A DNA stretch of 64,000 bases from Amycolatopsis rubida (GCF_900115345.1 NZ_FOWC01000001.1:1054001-1118000), one strand, 5' to 3'. Positions 15,735-25,097 are shown, counted from the stretch's first letter. A program made the numbers and translations. Notes: generated from the sequence alone by a model not told the origin.

Positions 15735-16202
15735 TCAGCCTTCGACGATCCGGCCTTCGATCACCGGGTGATTCTTCGCCGGCCGCGGTTCCTCCTCGAC
15801 GACCTCGCTGTCCACCACCATCACCGGGCCGCGGCGCTGGTTGGCGTACCGGATGGCGCGCTTCTCCGCGCGGCGCAGCCACAACCGCCGGGCGATCGAA
15901 CGGGTCGGGGGCAGCAGAAACAGCAGGCCCAGCACGTCGCTGACGAAGCCGGGGATCATGATCAGCACGCCGCCGAGCGCGACGAGCATGCCGTCGGTCA
16001 GCTCTTTCTCCGGGTTGCGGCCGGACTGCGCGGTCGCCATGAACGCGCGCATCGCCTTGCCGCCCTCGCGGCGGGCCAGCCACGAGCCCACGAACGCGCC
16101 CGCGATCAGCAGAGCGATCGTGCCGAGCACACCGACGACCGAGCCGACCGCCCAGATGGCGGCGACTTCAGCGATGACGTAGAGCAGGAACACGACAGCC
16201 AT
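15735..16202 (-). CDS. fxsA: FxsA family membrane protein
   Basis: A 155-residue protein with three to four hydrophobic segments: VFLLYVIAEVAAIWAVGS, LGTIALLIAGAFVGSWLAR and MLVALGGVLIMIPGFVSDVLGLLFLLPPTR. The motif R-x-G-x-x-x-x-x-(F)..., LIMIPGF(V/I)SDxLGLLFLLPP is diagnostic of FxsA, named for suppression of F-plasmid exclusion of phage T7; its cellular function is otherwise unclear. The C-terminal tail is charged (EVVEEEPRPAKNHPVIEGRIVEG) and family-typical. Confidence 0.92.
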   Translation of the reverse strand: MAVVFLLYVIAEVAAIWAVGSVVGVLGTIALLIAGAFVGSWLARREGGKAMRAFMATAQSGRNPEKELTDGMLVALGGVLIMIPGFVSDVLGLLFLLPPTRSIARRLWLRRAEKRAIRYANQRRGPVMVVDSEVVEEEPRPAKNHPVIEGRIVEG

Positions 16203-16256
16203 ACCCAGTGAACGAACGAGTGCCGTGTTTTGCTCCCGGGTGCGAAAAAGCCCAGG

Positions 16257-16754
16257 TCAGAGGGTATTCAGGAACGCGGTCACCTCGCGTGGCGAGCGCA
16301 GCAGCACCTGCCGCGCGGACGGGGCTTCGGCGGCGATCCGCCGCAGCATCAGCGGGCGGCGGGTCGGCCACTTCCAGATCCACTGGACCAGTTCGGCGTC
16401 GATCTTCGACACGCATCCGGGAGCCTGCGTTTCCTGGCCCCATTCGCGCAGTTGCCGGCGCACGACGCGGTACAGGCAGGTGTAGCGCGACGCGTCCAGC
16501 AGCACGACGGTGTCGGCGAACGGCAGGCGCAGGTCGAAGGTCCTGCTGTAGTTGCCGTCGATCACCCAGCTGTCCGTGCTCGCGGCCTCGGCGACGGCGG
16601 CGCGGAACTCCTCGCGCGGAGCCTCGACCCAGCCGGGACGCCAGTGGAGCCGGTCCAGGTGCGTGACCGGGATGTCGAGGGCTGCGCCGATATGCCTGGC
16701 CAGGGTGGATTTTCCGGCCCCGGAGCACCCGGTGACCATGATGCGTCGCCCCAT
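16257..16754 (-). CDS. P-loop NTPase, adenylate-kinase-like (topology-modulation-protein type)
   Basis: A 165-residue P-loop protein with Walker A MVTGCSGAGKSTLARHIG (residues about 5-22), followed by VTHLDRLHWRPGWVEAPREEF and WVIDGNYSRTFDLRLPFADTVVLLD. This set (LD.L.W..., W(V/I)(I/V)DGNY) is characteristic of the small nucleoside-kinase-like proteins annotated as DNA topology modulation protein/FlaR-like; the true substrate is unknown. The ATG at 16754 is chosen because it directly precedes the Walker A strand; upstream in-frame sequence is serine/arginine-rich and non-conserved in appearance. Confidence 0.8.
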   Translation of the reverse strand: MGRRIMVTGCSGAGKSTLARHIGAALDIPVTHLDRLHWRPGWVEAPREEFRAAVAEAASTDSWVIDGNYSRTFDLRLPFADTVVLLDASRYTCLYRVVRRQLREWGQETQAPGCVSKIDAELVQWIWKWPTRRPLMLRRIAAEAPSARQVLLRSPREVTAFLNTL

Positions 16755-16770
16755 GGCGGGCAGCCTAGAA

Positions 16771-17955
16771 CTAGATCGGGAGGAAACTCGCGGCAATTAA
16801 TCCGAGCACCAGGAGATCCGGGCCCCGGACGAGTTGCCGCACCAGGCCGGCGGGGATGAGGACGCCCTCGTACAGCACCATCCCCATCGAGCTGAAGTCC
16901 AGCGGGCCGCGGGTCACCGAACGTACCGCGGACAGCGCGGCGATCAGAACGGCCACGATCGCGCTGACTGAAGCCGGGATGCCCAGCAGCAGGACGACGC
17001 CCGCCCAGAGCACGGCCAGCAGGCAGAGAAAAGCGCAGGTCACGGCATTTAGGCGCAGGTTCGACGCGTCAAGCCAGCGGCGCAGTCCGGGCACTCGATG
17101 CAGCTGCGCGACCGGCGCGGTGAACGGTAGCAGCGCCAGATAGCCGCCGACGCCGAGCAGCCACACTGACGTCACGGCGGGGAAGGTCGCGTGGGTCGCG
17201 ACTACCGCGAGTGCCAGGAAGACCGGCAGGCCGAGCGCGGACCGGCGCGCGAGAGTCCCCGTGACGACATACCGGGTGACGATGAAGCGCCCGGCCAGCG
17301 CGTTGCGCCACGGCACTGGGCGTCCGGCCGGGAGCAGTGCCCAGACGTCCAGGAAGGCGGCGGACGTCCGGCGCACCATGCGTTCGGCGTAGTGCCGGAT
17401 CAAGGTGTCGCGAGAAGCCGTGTGCGGCACGGAAGAAGACCGGGCCAAAGCGACCGACGCGAGGCCGGCCGCGACCACGTATGTCCACAGTGGAACGATC
17501 AGCGGCAGCGCCAGGGTAAGCGGGAGAAGGGATTCGCCCGGGAACGAACGGCGGCGGCCCATCGTCAAGGCCAGCGCGGCGACGACTACGAAAAGCGCGA
17601 TCGGGCCGACGAGTGAGCTGGGGAAACCGATCAGCATCCCGGAAACGGCGAAGAAATACGCGGCGACCGCGAACCGGGCGGCCCAGTCCAGTACGAGCCG
17701 TCGGGTGAGCACGACAGGGCGCTGACCGTCGAAATCGTCCCAGGTCAGCGTCGCCGGATGGGCCCACAGATAGCCGCGGCGCAAGGTCGCGCGCCACGCC
17801 AGCGCCAGGCCGGTGCACAGCACGAGCACGCTGCCGAGCGCGCCCACCGGGGCACCGCCGATCAGTTGGCTCCGCACCAGTTCGGTGTTGTAGAACGGCG
17901 ACCCCAGCAGCCCGACCGCGATGACCAGCGCCAGGACCAGGTCCGGCCGTTTCAC
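16771..17955 (-). CDS. ABC exporter-type integral membrane protein
   Basis: A 394-residue membrane protein with roughly ten hydrophobic segments and no recognisable enzymatic motif. It overlaps the preceding ATPase gene by 4 nt (GTGA, 17952-17955), so it is the membrane partner of that ABC ATPase. Internal loops are short and basic (TLRRGYLWAHPATLTWDDFDGQRP, HYAERMVRRTS). The gene begins with GTG. Substrate unknown. The family is not one I can name beyond ABC-2-like permease of actinobacteria. Confidence 0.72.
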   Translation of the reverse strand: MKRPDLVLALVIAVGLLGSPFYNTELVRSQLIGGAPVGALGSVLVLCTGLALAWRATLRRGYLWAHPATLTWDDFDGQRPVVLTRRLVLDWAARFAVAAYFFAVSGMLIGFPSSLVGPIALFVVVAALALTMGRRRSFPGESLLPLTLALPLIVPLWTYVVAAGLASVALARSSSVPHTASRDTLIRHYAERMVRRTSAAFLDVWALLPAGRPVPWRNALAGRFIVTRYVVTGTLARRSALGLPVFLALAVVATHATFPAVTSVWLLGVGGYLALLPFTAPVAQLHRVPGLRRWLDASNLRLNAVTCAFLCLLAVLWAGVVLLLGIPASVSAIVAVLIAALSAVRSVTRGPLDFSSMGMVLYEGVLIPAGLVRQLVRGPDLLVLGLIAASFLPI

Positions 17956-18536
17956 AGGTCCACCACGTAGTCCGCGACCTCGTCCGCGAGCGGCGGGTGA
18001 TGGCTCGCCACGACGACCGCAGCGCCGCGTTGCGTGCTGGTGGTGACCAGGGTGGACAGCCAGGCCCGGCCCTCGGCGTCCAGGGCGCGTTCCGGTTCGT
18101 CTAGCAGCAGCACTTCGTGCGGCCGCGCGACCGCGGCGTGCAGCAGGAGGCGACGGCGTTGTCCGGCGGACAGTTCCGCCGCGGGCACATCGGGAGCCGG
18201 GACCGGGCCTTCGGCCAGCTCGCCGCCGAAGGAATTGCGCAGCAGATCGAGATGCTGGCGCGGGGTGAGTTCGTCGAAGAGCGCCGAATCGTCGAAAAGC
18301 ACGGAAACCCGGCGGCGGAAAGCGGCGGACCGCTCATCGGGCGGCCCGCCGCAGACGGATACGGAACCGGACGTCGGCTCCTGATTCCCGTAGAGACAAC
18401 GCAGCAACGTCGATTTGCCCGCTCCGTTGGCACCGCGGACGACCAGGCATTCGCCGGCGTCGACGGCCAGGTCGAGACCGCTGAACAGCGCTGTCTCGCC
18501 CGCGGTGACTCCCAGTTCTTGAGTGGTGATGAGCAC
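17952..18536 (-). CDS. ABC transporter ATP-binding protein
   Basis: A 194-residue, compact ABC ATPase. Walker A is RGANGAGKSTLLR (about residues 32-44), the signature is ELSAGQRRRLLLHAAVAR (degenerate LSGGQ as LSAGQ), Walker B VLLLDEPERALD and the switch His in VVASHHPP. The start is set at GTG 18536, which follows GAGGGGG at 4-nt spacing; seven in-frame codons upstream are possible. Coupled to the membrane subunit by a GTGA overlap. CcmA-like heme-exporter ATPases are similarly short, but the partner does not look like CcmB, so no substrate is proposed. Confidence 0.85.
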   Translation of the reverse strand: MLITTQELGVTAGETALFSGLDLAVDAGECLVVRGANGAGKSTLLRCLYGNQEPTSGSVSVCGGPPDERSAAFRRRVSVLFDDSALFDELTPRQHLDLLRNSFGGELAEGPVPAPDVPAAELSAGQRRRLLLHAAVARPHEVLLLDEPERALDAEGRAWLSTLVTTSTQRGAAVVVASHHPPLADEVADYVVDL

Positions 18537-18567
18537 GAAACCCCCTCGGCTGATCACCCCAAGATAG

Positions 18568-20526
18568 TCACTTCAAGTACGCCTCCGCTTGCAGCGTGAA
18601 CAATTCCGCGTACCTGGCATCGGCCGCCATCAGCGCTTCGTGCGTGCCGTATTCCGCGACCTTCCCGTGGTCCAGCAGCAGAATTCGCTCGGCTTGGCGG
18701 ACTGTCGAGAACCGGTGCGAGATGTACAGCGTCGTCCGCCCGCGCGACAACGTGTGCAGCCGGTCGAACAGGTCGTGCTCGGCTTGCGCGTCCAGCGCCG
18801 AGGTCGGCTCGTCCAGGATCAGGATCGGGGCCTCGCGCTGGAAAGCCCTGGCCAGCGCGATTTTCTGCCATTCCCCGCCGGAGAGCGACACGCCCTGGTC
18901 GAACCACCGGCCGAGCGGGCTGTCATACCCCGTCGGCAGCCGGGCGATGCGCTCGTCGGCTCCGGCGCGGCGGGCGGAGTCCTCGATGTGCTCGCGATCG
19001 GTGAGCCGGTTCAGGTCGCCGAGGCCGATGTTCTCCGCCGCGGTTCCCTGGTAGGTCACGTAATCCTGGAACATCGCGCTGATCCTGGTACGCAATGCGA
19101 CCGGGTCGTACTCGCGGATGTCCACGCCGTCCAACAGGATCCGGCCCGCCGTCGGGTCATAGAGCCGGCACAACAGCTTGAACAGCGTCGACTTGCCCGC
19201 GCCGTTGCGGCCCACGACCGCGACGGTTTCGCCGGGACGGATCTCGAAACTCACCCCGTGCAATGCCGGTTCGTCCGCGCCTGGGTAACTGAAGCTCACC
19301 GACTCGAACTGGATGTGTCCTTCCACAGTGGACGGAAGTGGCCGGGGTTTCGCCGGTGCGGTGATCTCCGGTTTGGTGTCGAGGAATCTGTACAGCGTGT
19401 CCAGATAGAGATTGTTCTCGTACATCCCGGAAAACGCGGTGAACAACCCGGTCACCGAGGTTTGCACGGACGTCGCGGCGGCGGTGTACAGCGCCAGATC
19501 GCCCAGCGTGAGCCTGCCGCCGACCGCTTCCAACGCGATGTACAACGCGATCCCCGAGCCGACCAGGGTGCTCAGCAATCCCCACGACGTCGAGCTGACA
19601 TTCCGCTTCACCGTCAGCTTCCGTTGCCGTTCGTAAGCCACCACGCCGAGCTTCCGGAACCGGTCCACGAAGTACGGGCCGAGGCCGAACAGCTTGGTCT
19701 CCTTGGCATACGTGTCCGTGGTGACCAAAGAGGACAGATAGTCCATCCGCCGTTTGATCGGCGACATCATGAACGTGAGCCAGAACGCCCGCGAACCGTA
19801 CTTCGACTGCGAGATGAACGCCGGAATCGGGGCCAGCAAGGCGACCAGCGCGAGCAGCGGACTGATCGACACCAGCAACGCGATCATGCTGGCGAAAGTG
19901 ATCATCGTCCGGATCAGGCCGAGTGCCGAGGTCATCATCGACAACGGACGCGTCGGCGCTTCCTGCGCGGCTTGGCGCAGCATGTCGTAGGAAGTCGAAC
20001 CCTCGAAGTACGCCAGGTGCAGGTCGCTCGCGTGCTGCATGACCTGGTGCCGGATGGAGAGCGTCATCCGTTCCTGCAGCAGGGATTGCGCGATCGTGGT
20101 GATCGCGCTGCTGATCGCGGTCGCCGCCAGCACGCCGAACTGGAACAGCGTGATGCGCACGATGTCCGCGGTCGACCCGCGCTGCTGGATCGCCGCGACC
20201 ACCGAGTCCAGCAGGATTTTCGCGATGTACGCGGTGACCGTCGGCAGCAGTCCGGAGGCCATCGTGACCACCACGAGCAGGATTGTCAGCGTCGGACTGG
20301 CCTGCCAGGTCAGCTTCGCGACCTTCGGCAGGCCGCGGACGGTGCCTGCCACCGAAGTGCGCATCCGGGACAGCCGCGCCCGCAGGCCTTTCGGTTGTTC
20401 CGGTTGTTCCGGTTCCGGGATGTCGACCGGTCCGGTGAGTCCGCTGTCCGGCACGGATTGCGCCATCCGGCGGCGACCGCGGCGGCCGAGGGCCAGCTCG
20501 ATCCCGCCCCCACCGCCGGGGATCAC
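18568..20526 (-). CDS. ABC transporter, fused permease-ATPase (exporter type)
   Basis: A 652-residue half-transporter: about 60 residues of polar N-terminus, a six-helix exporter membrane domain (residues about 70-370), then an ATPase with Walker A VVGRNGAGKSTLF, signature LSGGEWQKIALARA, Walker [13 protein letters not shown] and switch YISHRFS. It probably acts as a homodimer. Its GTG start overlaps the tetR stop (GTGA, 20523-20526), so repressor and exporter are translationally coupled, an arrangement typical of drug or metabolite efflux controlled by its ligand. The N-terminal tail includes repeated EQPEQP-type residues. Confidence 0.9.
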   Translation of the reverse strand: MIPGGGGGIELALGRRGRRRMAQSVPDSGLTGPVDIPEPEQPEQPKGLRARLSRMRTSVAGTVRGLPKVAKLTWQASPTLTILLVVVTMASGLLPTVTAYIAKILLDSVVAAIQQRGSTADIVRITLFQFGVLAATAISSAITTIAQSLLQERMTLSIRHQVMQHASDLHLAYFEGSTSYDMLRQAAQEAPTRPLSMMTSALGLIRTMITFASMIALLVSISPLLALVALLAPIPAFISQSKYGSRAFWLTFMMSPIKRRMDYLSSLVTTDTYAKETKLFGLGPYFVDRFRKLGVVAYERQRKLTVKRNVSSTSWGLLSTLVGSGIALYIALEAVGGRLTLGDLALYTAAATSVQTSVTGLFTAFSGMYENNLYLDTLYRFLDTKPEITAPAKPRPLPSTVEGHIQFESVSFSYPGADEPALHGVSFEIRPGETVAVVGRNGAGKSTLFKLLCRLYDPTAGRILLDGVDIREYDPVALRTRISAMFQDYVTYQGTAAENIGLGDLNRLTDREHIEDSARRAGADERIARLPTGYDSPLGRWFDQGVSLSGGEWQKIALARAFQREAPILILDEPTSALDAQAEHDLFDRLHTLSRGRTTLYISHRFSTVRQAERILLLDHGKVAEYGTHEALMAADARYAELFTLQAEAYLK

Positions 20527-21122
20527 GCCAGCACCGAACCGTGCAGGAAGACGTCGATGACCTCGTCAGTAGTCGGGGAACCGGGCATCTGACGGGATTG
20601 CGTGAACAGCAGCGCCAGGAACAGCGAAGCGGCCTTGTCGACCGGCAGTCGCAGCCGGGCGGAGTCCGGGACGAACAGTTCCCGCACCGCGCGCTGCATC
20701 GCTTCGAGCGACTCGCGGCGGCTGTCCCCGGTCACCGACTTGCGGTTGCGCGCCTCCTCCGCCGACGCGCGCGGCCGCCCTTTCATTGTCGCGGCCATCA
20801 CCGCGCCCATTCGCTGGAGGTGCGCGTTCATCGCCTCGGCGGCCTCCGCCAGTCGCTTCTCCAACGGCAGCTCGGCCGGGATCTCCCCGATCATCTCCAG
20901 TGCCTCCGCCGGATCGAGCGCGGCTTCCACGCACGCGTCGAACAGTTCGTCCTTGTCCTGGAAAACCCGGAAAATGGTGCCCTCGCCGATCCCCGCGGCG
21001 CGGGCGATCTGCGCGGTCGTGACCCCGCGGCCGTGCTCGACGACCAGCGGAAGCACCGCGCGCACGATCATCCGCCGCCGGTCGTCCGGCGCCATGCCCG
21101 GTGCTCGCTTTCTCGTTTCCAT
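20523..21122 (-). CDS. TetR family repressor of the coupled ABC exporter
   Basis: A 199-residue TetR protein with HTH RRRMIVRAVLPLVVEHGRGVTTAQIARAAGIGEGTIFRVFQDKDELFDA (split; residues about 14-62) and a C-terminal ligand domain. ATG at 21122 has GGAG four nt upstream; a TTG three codons earlier is possible. The upstream gap contains a perfect dyad 13 nt from the start, the predicted autoregulatory operator. Because the exporter overlaps its stop, expression of both should rise together when the ligand is present. Confidence 0.9.
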   Translation of the reverse strand: METRKRAPGMAPDDRRRMIVRAVLPLVVEHGRGVTTAQIARAAGIGEGTIFRVFQDKDELFDACVEAALDPAEALEMIGEIPAELPLEKRLAEAAEAMNAHLQRMGAVMAATMKGRPRASAEEARNRKSVTGDSRRESLEAMQRAVRELFVPDSARLRLPVDKAASLFLALLFTQSRQMPGSPTTDEVIDVFLHGSVLA

Positions 21123-21134
21123 GCGCTCCAAGTT

Positions 21135-21156
21135 ACGGAGTGAGTGCTCACTCCGT
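21135..21156 (-). promoter_or_regulatory. TetR operator (perfect dyad)
   Basis: ACGGAGTGAG (21135-21144) and CTCACTCCGT (21147-21156) are perfect 10-bp arms around TG. The inner GAGTGAGTGCTCACTC resembles the common TGAGTG/CACTCA class of TetR operators. It lies 13 nt upstream of the repressor ATG. Confidence 0.8.
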
Positions 21157-21203
21157 CAACTGGGCACAGCGAGGGGCCGCGCCCGCGGGCACGGCCCCTC
21201 GGC

Positions 21204-22523
21204 TCAGTACGTGATCGCGACCGCCGGATCCGCCAGCAGCGCACCGACGTCGGCGAGGAACTCCGACCCCTGCTGCCCGTCGACCACCCGGTGGTCGAAG
21301 CTCAGCGACAGCTGCATCACCTTGCGCACCTTGATCTCGCCGTCGACCACCCACGGGGTGTCGCGGATCGCCCCGACCGCCAGGATCGCCGACTCGCCCG
21401 GGTTGATGATGGGCGTGCCGGTGTCGACGCCGAACACGCCGACGTTGGTGATCGTGAACGTGCCGCCCAGCATCGCCGCCGGCGTCGTCTTGCCCTCGCG
21501 CGCGACGTCGGTCAGTTCGGTGAGCGCGACCGCGAGTTCCTTGAGCGACAAGGAATCCGCGTCCCGGATCTTCGGCACCACGAGACCGCGCGGGGTGGCC
21601 GCCGCGATGCCGAGGTGCACGTAGTCCTGGTAGACGATCTCCTGCGCGGCCTCGTCCCACACCGCGTTGACATCCGGCGTGCGCTTCGCCGCGAGGCACA
21701 CCGCCTTCGCCGCGAACGCCAGCGGAGTGAGCTTGACGCCGTTGAACTCACGCGACTTCTTGAGCTTCTCGCGCAGTTCCATCATCGGCGTGACGTCGAT
21801 GGTGAGGAACTCCGTGACGTGCGGAGCGGTGTACGCGCTCTGCACCATCGCGGCCGCGGTCGCCTTGCGGACACCCTTGATCGGCACGCGCCGTTCGCGG
21901 GTGGCCGGGTCGTAGCCATTCTCCACAGTGGACACTGCGGGAGCGGCCGAACCGTTGGCCGCGCGGTGCACGTCGTCGCGGGTGATCACGCCGCCGTCCG
22001 CGCTGCCGGTGAGCGAGCGCAGGTCGACGCCGAGGTCCTTGGCCAGCTTGCGGACCGGCGGCTTGGCCAGCGGGACGTAACCGCCGCGCGGGGTTTCGGC
22101 CACCGGCGCAGCCGGAGCCGGAGCCGCGGCAGGAGCCGGGGCGGCTCCCTTACGCGCCCGCCGGGTCGTCCCGGCCGCCTTGGAGCCGTAGCCGACCAGC
22201 GGCTTCATCTCCTCCTCGGCCGGAGCAGCCGGAGCGGCCGGAGCGGGCTCAGCCGCGGCGGGCGCGGCTTTCCCGTCCGGATCCACGTCCATGGTCAGGA
22301 TCGTGGTCCCGACCTCGACCGTCTGCCCCGGCTCCACGTGCAGCTCGGTGACCACACCGGCCCACGGGATCGGCAGCTCGACCGCGGCCTTCGCGGTCTC
22401 GACCTCGACCACGATCTGGTTGACCGTGACCGTGTCGCCCGGCTTGACGCGCCAGGCGAGGATGTCGGCCTCGGTGAGCCCCTCCGCCGTGTCCGACAAG
22501 GGGAATTGTTTGTACTCGGGCAT
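21204..22523 (-). CDS. bkdB: Dihydrolipoamide acyltransferase, E2 of branched-chain keto-acid dehydrogenase
   Basis: A 439-residue E2 with one lipoyl domain (MPEYKQFPLSDTAEGL..., lipoyl-lysine in EVETAKAAVE, about residue 46), an Ala/Pro-rich linker, an E1/E3-binding domain (VPLAKPPVRKLAKDLGVDL...ITRDDV) and the catalytic acyltransferase domain ending with SFDHRVVDGQQG (catalytic His and Asp). ATG at 22523 starts the lipoyl domain. Third gene of an E1alpha-E1beta-E2 operon, 16 nt after E1beta. It transfers isobutyryl, 2-methylbutyryl or isovaleryl groups to CoA, feeding branched fatty acid and polyketide starters. No E3 gene is nearby. Confidence 0.93.
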   Translation of the reverse strand: MPEYKQFPLSDTAEGLTEADILAWRVKPGDTVTVNQIVVEVETAKAAVELPIPWAGVVTELHVEPGQTVEVGTTILTMDVDPDGKAAPAAAEPAPAAPAAPAEEEMKPLVGYGSKAAGTTRRARKGAAPAPAAAPAPAAPVAETPRGGYVPLAKPPVRKLAKDLGVDLRSLTGSADGGVITRDDVHRAANGSAAPAVSTVENGYDPATRERRVPIKGVRKATAAAMVQSAYTAPHVTEFLTIDVTPMMELREKLKKSREFNGVKLTPLAFAAKAVCLAAKRTPDVNAVWDEAAQEIVYQDYVHLGIAAATPRGLVVPKIRDADSLSLKELAVALTELTDVAREGKTTPAAMLGGTFTITNVGVFGVDTGTPIINPGESAILAVGAIRDTPWVVDGEIKVRKVMQLSLSFDHRVVDGQQGSEFLADVGALLADPAVAITY

Positions 22524-22539
22524 TTCTGCGGGAACCCCC

Positions 22540-23532
22540 TTACCAGGCGAGCGAACGGTCGACAGCGTGCAGGACCCGGTCGAGGTCGGGGAGGTAGTGC
22601 TCCTCAAGCTTCGCAGGCGGGTACGGCGTGTCGAATCCAGTCACGCGCAGGACGGGGGACTCAAGGGAGTAGAAGCATTCCTGCTGGACCCGGGCCGCGA
22701 TCTCCGAGGTCAGCGACGATTCCGACGGTGCCTCGCTGACCGCGATGAGCCGTCCGGTCTTGCGGACCGATTCGAACACCGGTCCGAGGTCGAGCGGCGA
22801 GAGCGTGCGCAGGTCGATGACCTCCAGCGACTTGCCCTCGCCCTCGGCGGCAGTGGCGGCGTCGAGCGCCACCTTCACCGATGGGCCGTACGCGACCACC
22901 GTGGCGTCCGTGCCCGCGCGCACCACCTGCGAAGCGAACACCCGCGACGGCGCCGTCGCGGTGTCGACCTCCATCTTCAACGCACCCGAGTGGTACAGCT
23001 TCTTGGGCTCGAAGAAGAGGATCGGGTCGTCCGAACGGACCGCCTCCTGGATGCCCCAGTAGGCGTCCACCGCGTTCGAAATCGACACCACCTTGAGGCC
23101 GGCGATGTGCGAGAACAGCGATTCCGGCGATTCCGAGTGGTGCTCCACCGCGCCGATCCCGCCGCCGAAGGGCACCCGGATCACGACGGGCATCTTGACC
23201 TTGCCCTGCGTGCGGTAGTGCAGTTTCGCCAGCTGCGAGGAGATCTGGTCGAAGCCGGGGAAGATGAATCCCTCGAACTGGATCTCGCACACCGGCCGGA
23301 AACCGCGCACGGCCAAGCCGACCGCGGTGCCGATGATGCCCGATTCGGCCAGCGGCGTGTCCAGCACGCGCTGCTCGCCGAAGTCCTTCTGCAGTCCGTC
23401 GGTGATCCGGAAGACGCCGCCGAGCTTGCCGACGTCCTCCCCCATGATCAGGACCTTCGGGTCCTCCTCCATCGCGCGCCGGAGACCGAGGTTGAGCGCC
23501 TTGCCGATGGTGAGCTTCTGCAGATCAGTCAT
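22540..23532 (-). CDS. Branched-chain keto-acid dehydrogenase E1 beta
   Basis: A 330-residue transketolase-type E1beta: IGKALNLGLRRAMEEDPKVLIMGEDVGKLGG at the N-terminus, the FEGFIFPGFDQI motif and the C-terminal transketolase domain (VVAYGPSVKVALDAA, VIDLRTLSPLD). Its ATG shares one nucleotide with the E1alpha stop (TGATG at 23534-23530), giving translational coupling. Together with E1alpha it forms the ThDP-dependent decarboxylase. Branched-chain rather than pyruvate specificity is inferred from the separate alpha/beta genes and the Bkd-type E2. Confidence 0.93.
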   Translation of the reverse strand: MTDLQKLTIGKALNLGLRRAMEEDPKVLIMGEDVGKLGGVFRITDGLQKDFGEQRVLDTPLAESGIIGTAVGLAVRGFRPVCEIQFEGFIFPGFDQISSQLAKLHYRTQGKVKMPVVIRVPFGGGIGAVEHHSESPESLFSHIAGLKVVSISNAVDAYWGIQEAVRSDDPILFFEPKKLYHSGALKMEVDTATAPSRVFASQVVRAGTDATVVAYGPSVKVALDAATAAEGEGKSLEVIDLRTLSPLDLGPVFESVRKTGRLIAVSEAPSESSLTSEIAARVQQECFYSLESPVLRVTGFDTPYPPAKLEEHYLPDLDRVLHAVDRSLAW

Positions 23533-24737
23533 CAGTGCTCACCTGCCGCGGCGAACCCGTCGAGATAGGACAGATACTCCTCGCGCTGCGCTTCCAGCAC
23601 CGGCGAAGGTTCCGCGTACACCTGGGAAAACACCCGGTCCGGCGGCGGCTCCGGCATGTTGAACGTGTAGTCGCGCAGCTCCGCGGCGAACTGGTCGGCC
23701 TCGGCCTGGACGCTGTCGAAGAACGCCTGGTCGGCGTATCCGTTGCGAGCCAGGAACGCGCGCACGCGCTCGATCGGGTCCTTGAGCTTCCACTCCTCCA
23801 GCTCGTCGGAGAGCCGGTATCGAGTGGGGTCGTCGGTCGTGGTGTGCGCGTCCATCCGGTAGGTGAACGCCTCGATCAGCACCGGGCCGTTGCCGTGCCG
23901 GCATTCCTCCAGCGCCCACCGGGTGACGGCGAGGCAGGCGAGGACGTCGTTGCCGTCCACGCGGATGCCGGGGAAGCCGTAGCCCCGGGCGCGCTGGTAC
24001 AGCGGCAGCCGCGACTGGCGTTCGGTCGGCTCGGAAATCGCCCACTGGTTGTTCTGGCAGAAGAAGACCAGCGGCGCGTCGTACACCGCGGCCCACACGA
24101 AACCTTCGTGCACGTCGCCCTGCGAAGTCGCGCCGTCACCGAAGTAGCAGATGGTGGCTTCGCCACCCTCGTCGCCAACTTTGCCTTCGAACTTCTGGCC
24201 CATCGCGTAACCGGCCGCGTTGAGCACCTGGTTGCCGATGACGATGGTGTACGGGTGGAACCGGTGGGCCTGGTAGTCCCAGCCGCTGTGGTCCGTGCAC
24301 CGGAAAATCCCGATCAGCTCGCGCATGTCGACGCCGCGCGTGTACGCGACGCCGTGCTCGCGGTAGCTCGGGAACGCCATGTCCCGCGGCTGTAGCGCGC
24401 GACCGGACCCGACCTGCGCGGCTTCCTGGCCGAGCAGCGGCACCCAGATGCCCAGCTGCCCTTGTCGCTGCATCGCGTTGGCCTCGCGGTCCGCGCGGCG
24501 CACCAGCACCATGTCGCGGTAGAGGTTCTTCAGCGTTTCGTCGTCGACGTCCTCGACGTAGCGGTCGAACCGCTCGGACGGGACCCGCTGGCCCTCGGGG
24601 GTGAGCAGCTGAGTCAGCTCAGCGCCACCTTCGCTTGTCGCTCGCAAACCGGCGATCACCTGTTCAGGGGAAGGCTGGGCCGCTACGGCGGCAGGCCCGT
24701 CTCCAGGTTCCGGGTGCGTCCACTGTTCGGACGGCAT
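23532..24737 (-). CDS. Branched-chain keto-acid dehydrogenase E1 alpha
   Basis: A 401-residue E1alpha with the ThDP/Mg motif YFGDGATSQGDVHEGFVWAA...NNQWAIS, the HRFHPYTIVIGNQ segment and the phosphorylation-loop-like TYRMDAHTTTDDPTRYR typical of branched-chain enzymes. ATG at 24737 is used; the in-frame extension upstream is unlike the family. About 85 N-terminal residues precede the conserved core. First gene of the operon; 360 nt of non-coding DNA lie upstream and divergent to an M20 peptidase. Confidence 0.92.
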   Translation of the reverse strand: MPSEQWTHPEPGDGPAAVAAQPSPEQVIAGLRATSEGGAELTQLLTPEGQRVPSERFDRYVEDVDDETLKNLYRDMVLVRRADREANAMQRQGQLGIWVPLLGQEAAQVGSGRALQPRDMAFPSYREHGVAYTRGVDMRELIGIFRCTDHSGWDYQAHRFHPYTIVIGNQVLNAAGYAMGQKFEGKVGDEGGEATICYFGDGATSQGDVHEGFVWAAVYDAPLVFFCQNNQWAISEPTERQSRLPLYQRARGYGFPGIRVDGNDVLACLAVTRWALEECRHGNGPVLIEAFTYRMDAHTTTDDPTRYRLSDELEEWKLKDPIERVRAFLARNGYADQAFFDSVQAEADQFAAELRDYTFNMPEPPPDRVFSQVYAEPSPVLEAQREEYLSYLDGFAAAGEH

Positions 24738-25097
24738 GAGCTGTTCTCCTCGGTGTCGGCGCCGCGAGCGGCCGCTTGTGGCGGCCACAGCGACTGCACC
24801 GGCGGGGACCGGCTCCTCGGGTCCGAGGCTCCCGGCCACCGTCGGCGTTGACGGTTCGTGGCCACATCCTGGCACGAGAATTGCTCCGATGGAGAGCGGC
24901 AGTTGCTGATTTGTTGCTGAGAAAACCTCGCTGAACAGGGGAAACGTTTGGAAGGCCGAGGATCGGAGGGGCGACACTCGGGTGCTCAACCGGGGTCCGA
25001 CCTGGCCTCGTGAGTGGCGATCGCGGTTCTCGCCGGGATCGCCACTCACGACGTTCACTCGTGCCGGTGACGTCGGTCACCGTGGCAAGATGGCGCT
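24738..25097. other. Divergent intergenic region upstream of the bkd operon
   Basis: 360 nt between two divergent genes. The bkd-proximal part contains a leader of unknown nature (GGCCGCTTGTGGCGGCC dyad at about 24772-24788). An AT-richer middle part (about 24890-24940) likely holds promoters. A long hairpin (25009-25050) lies near the peptidase gene. No ORF with convincing coding character is seen. Confidence 0.5.
25009..25050. repeat. GTGAGTG hairpin element, copy 1
   Basis: CGTGAGTGGCGATC (25009-25022) and GATCGCCACTCACG (25037-25050) form a perfect 14-bp stem. The arm and loop begin CGTGAGTGGCGATCGCGGT, differing at two bases from the element at 26523 downstream of the same peptidase gene. 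Being between divergent genes, it cannot simply be their terminator. Confidence 0.7.
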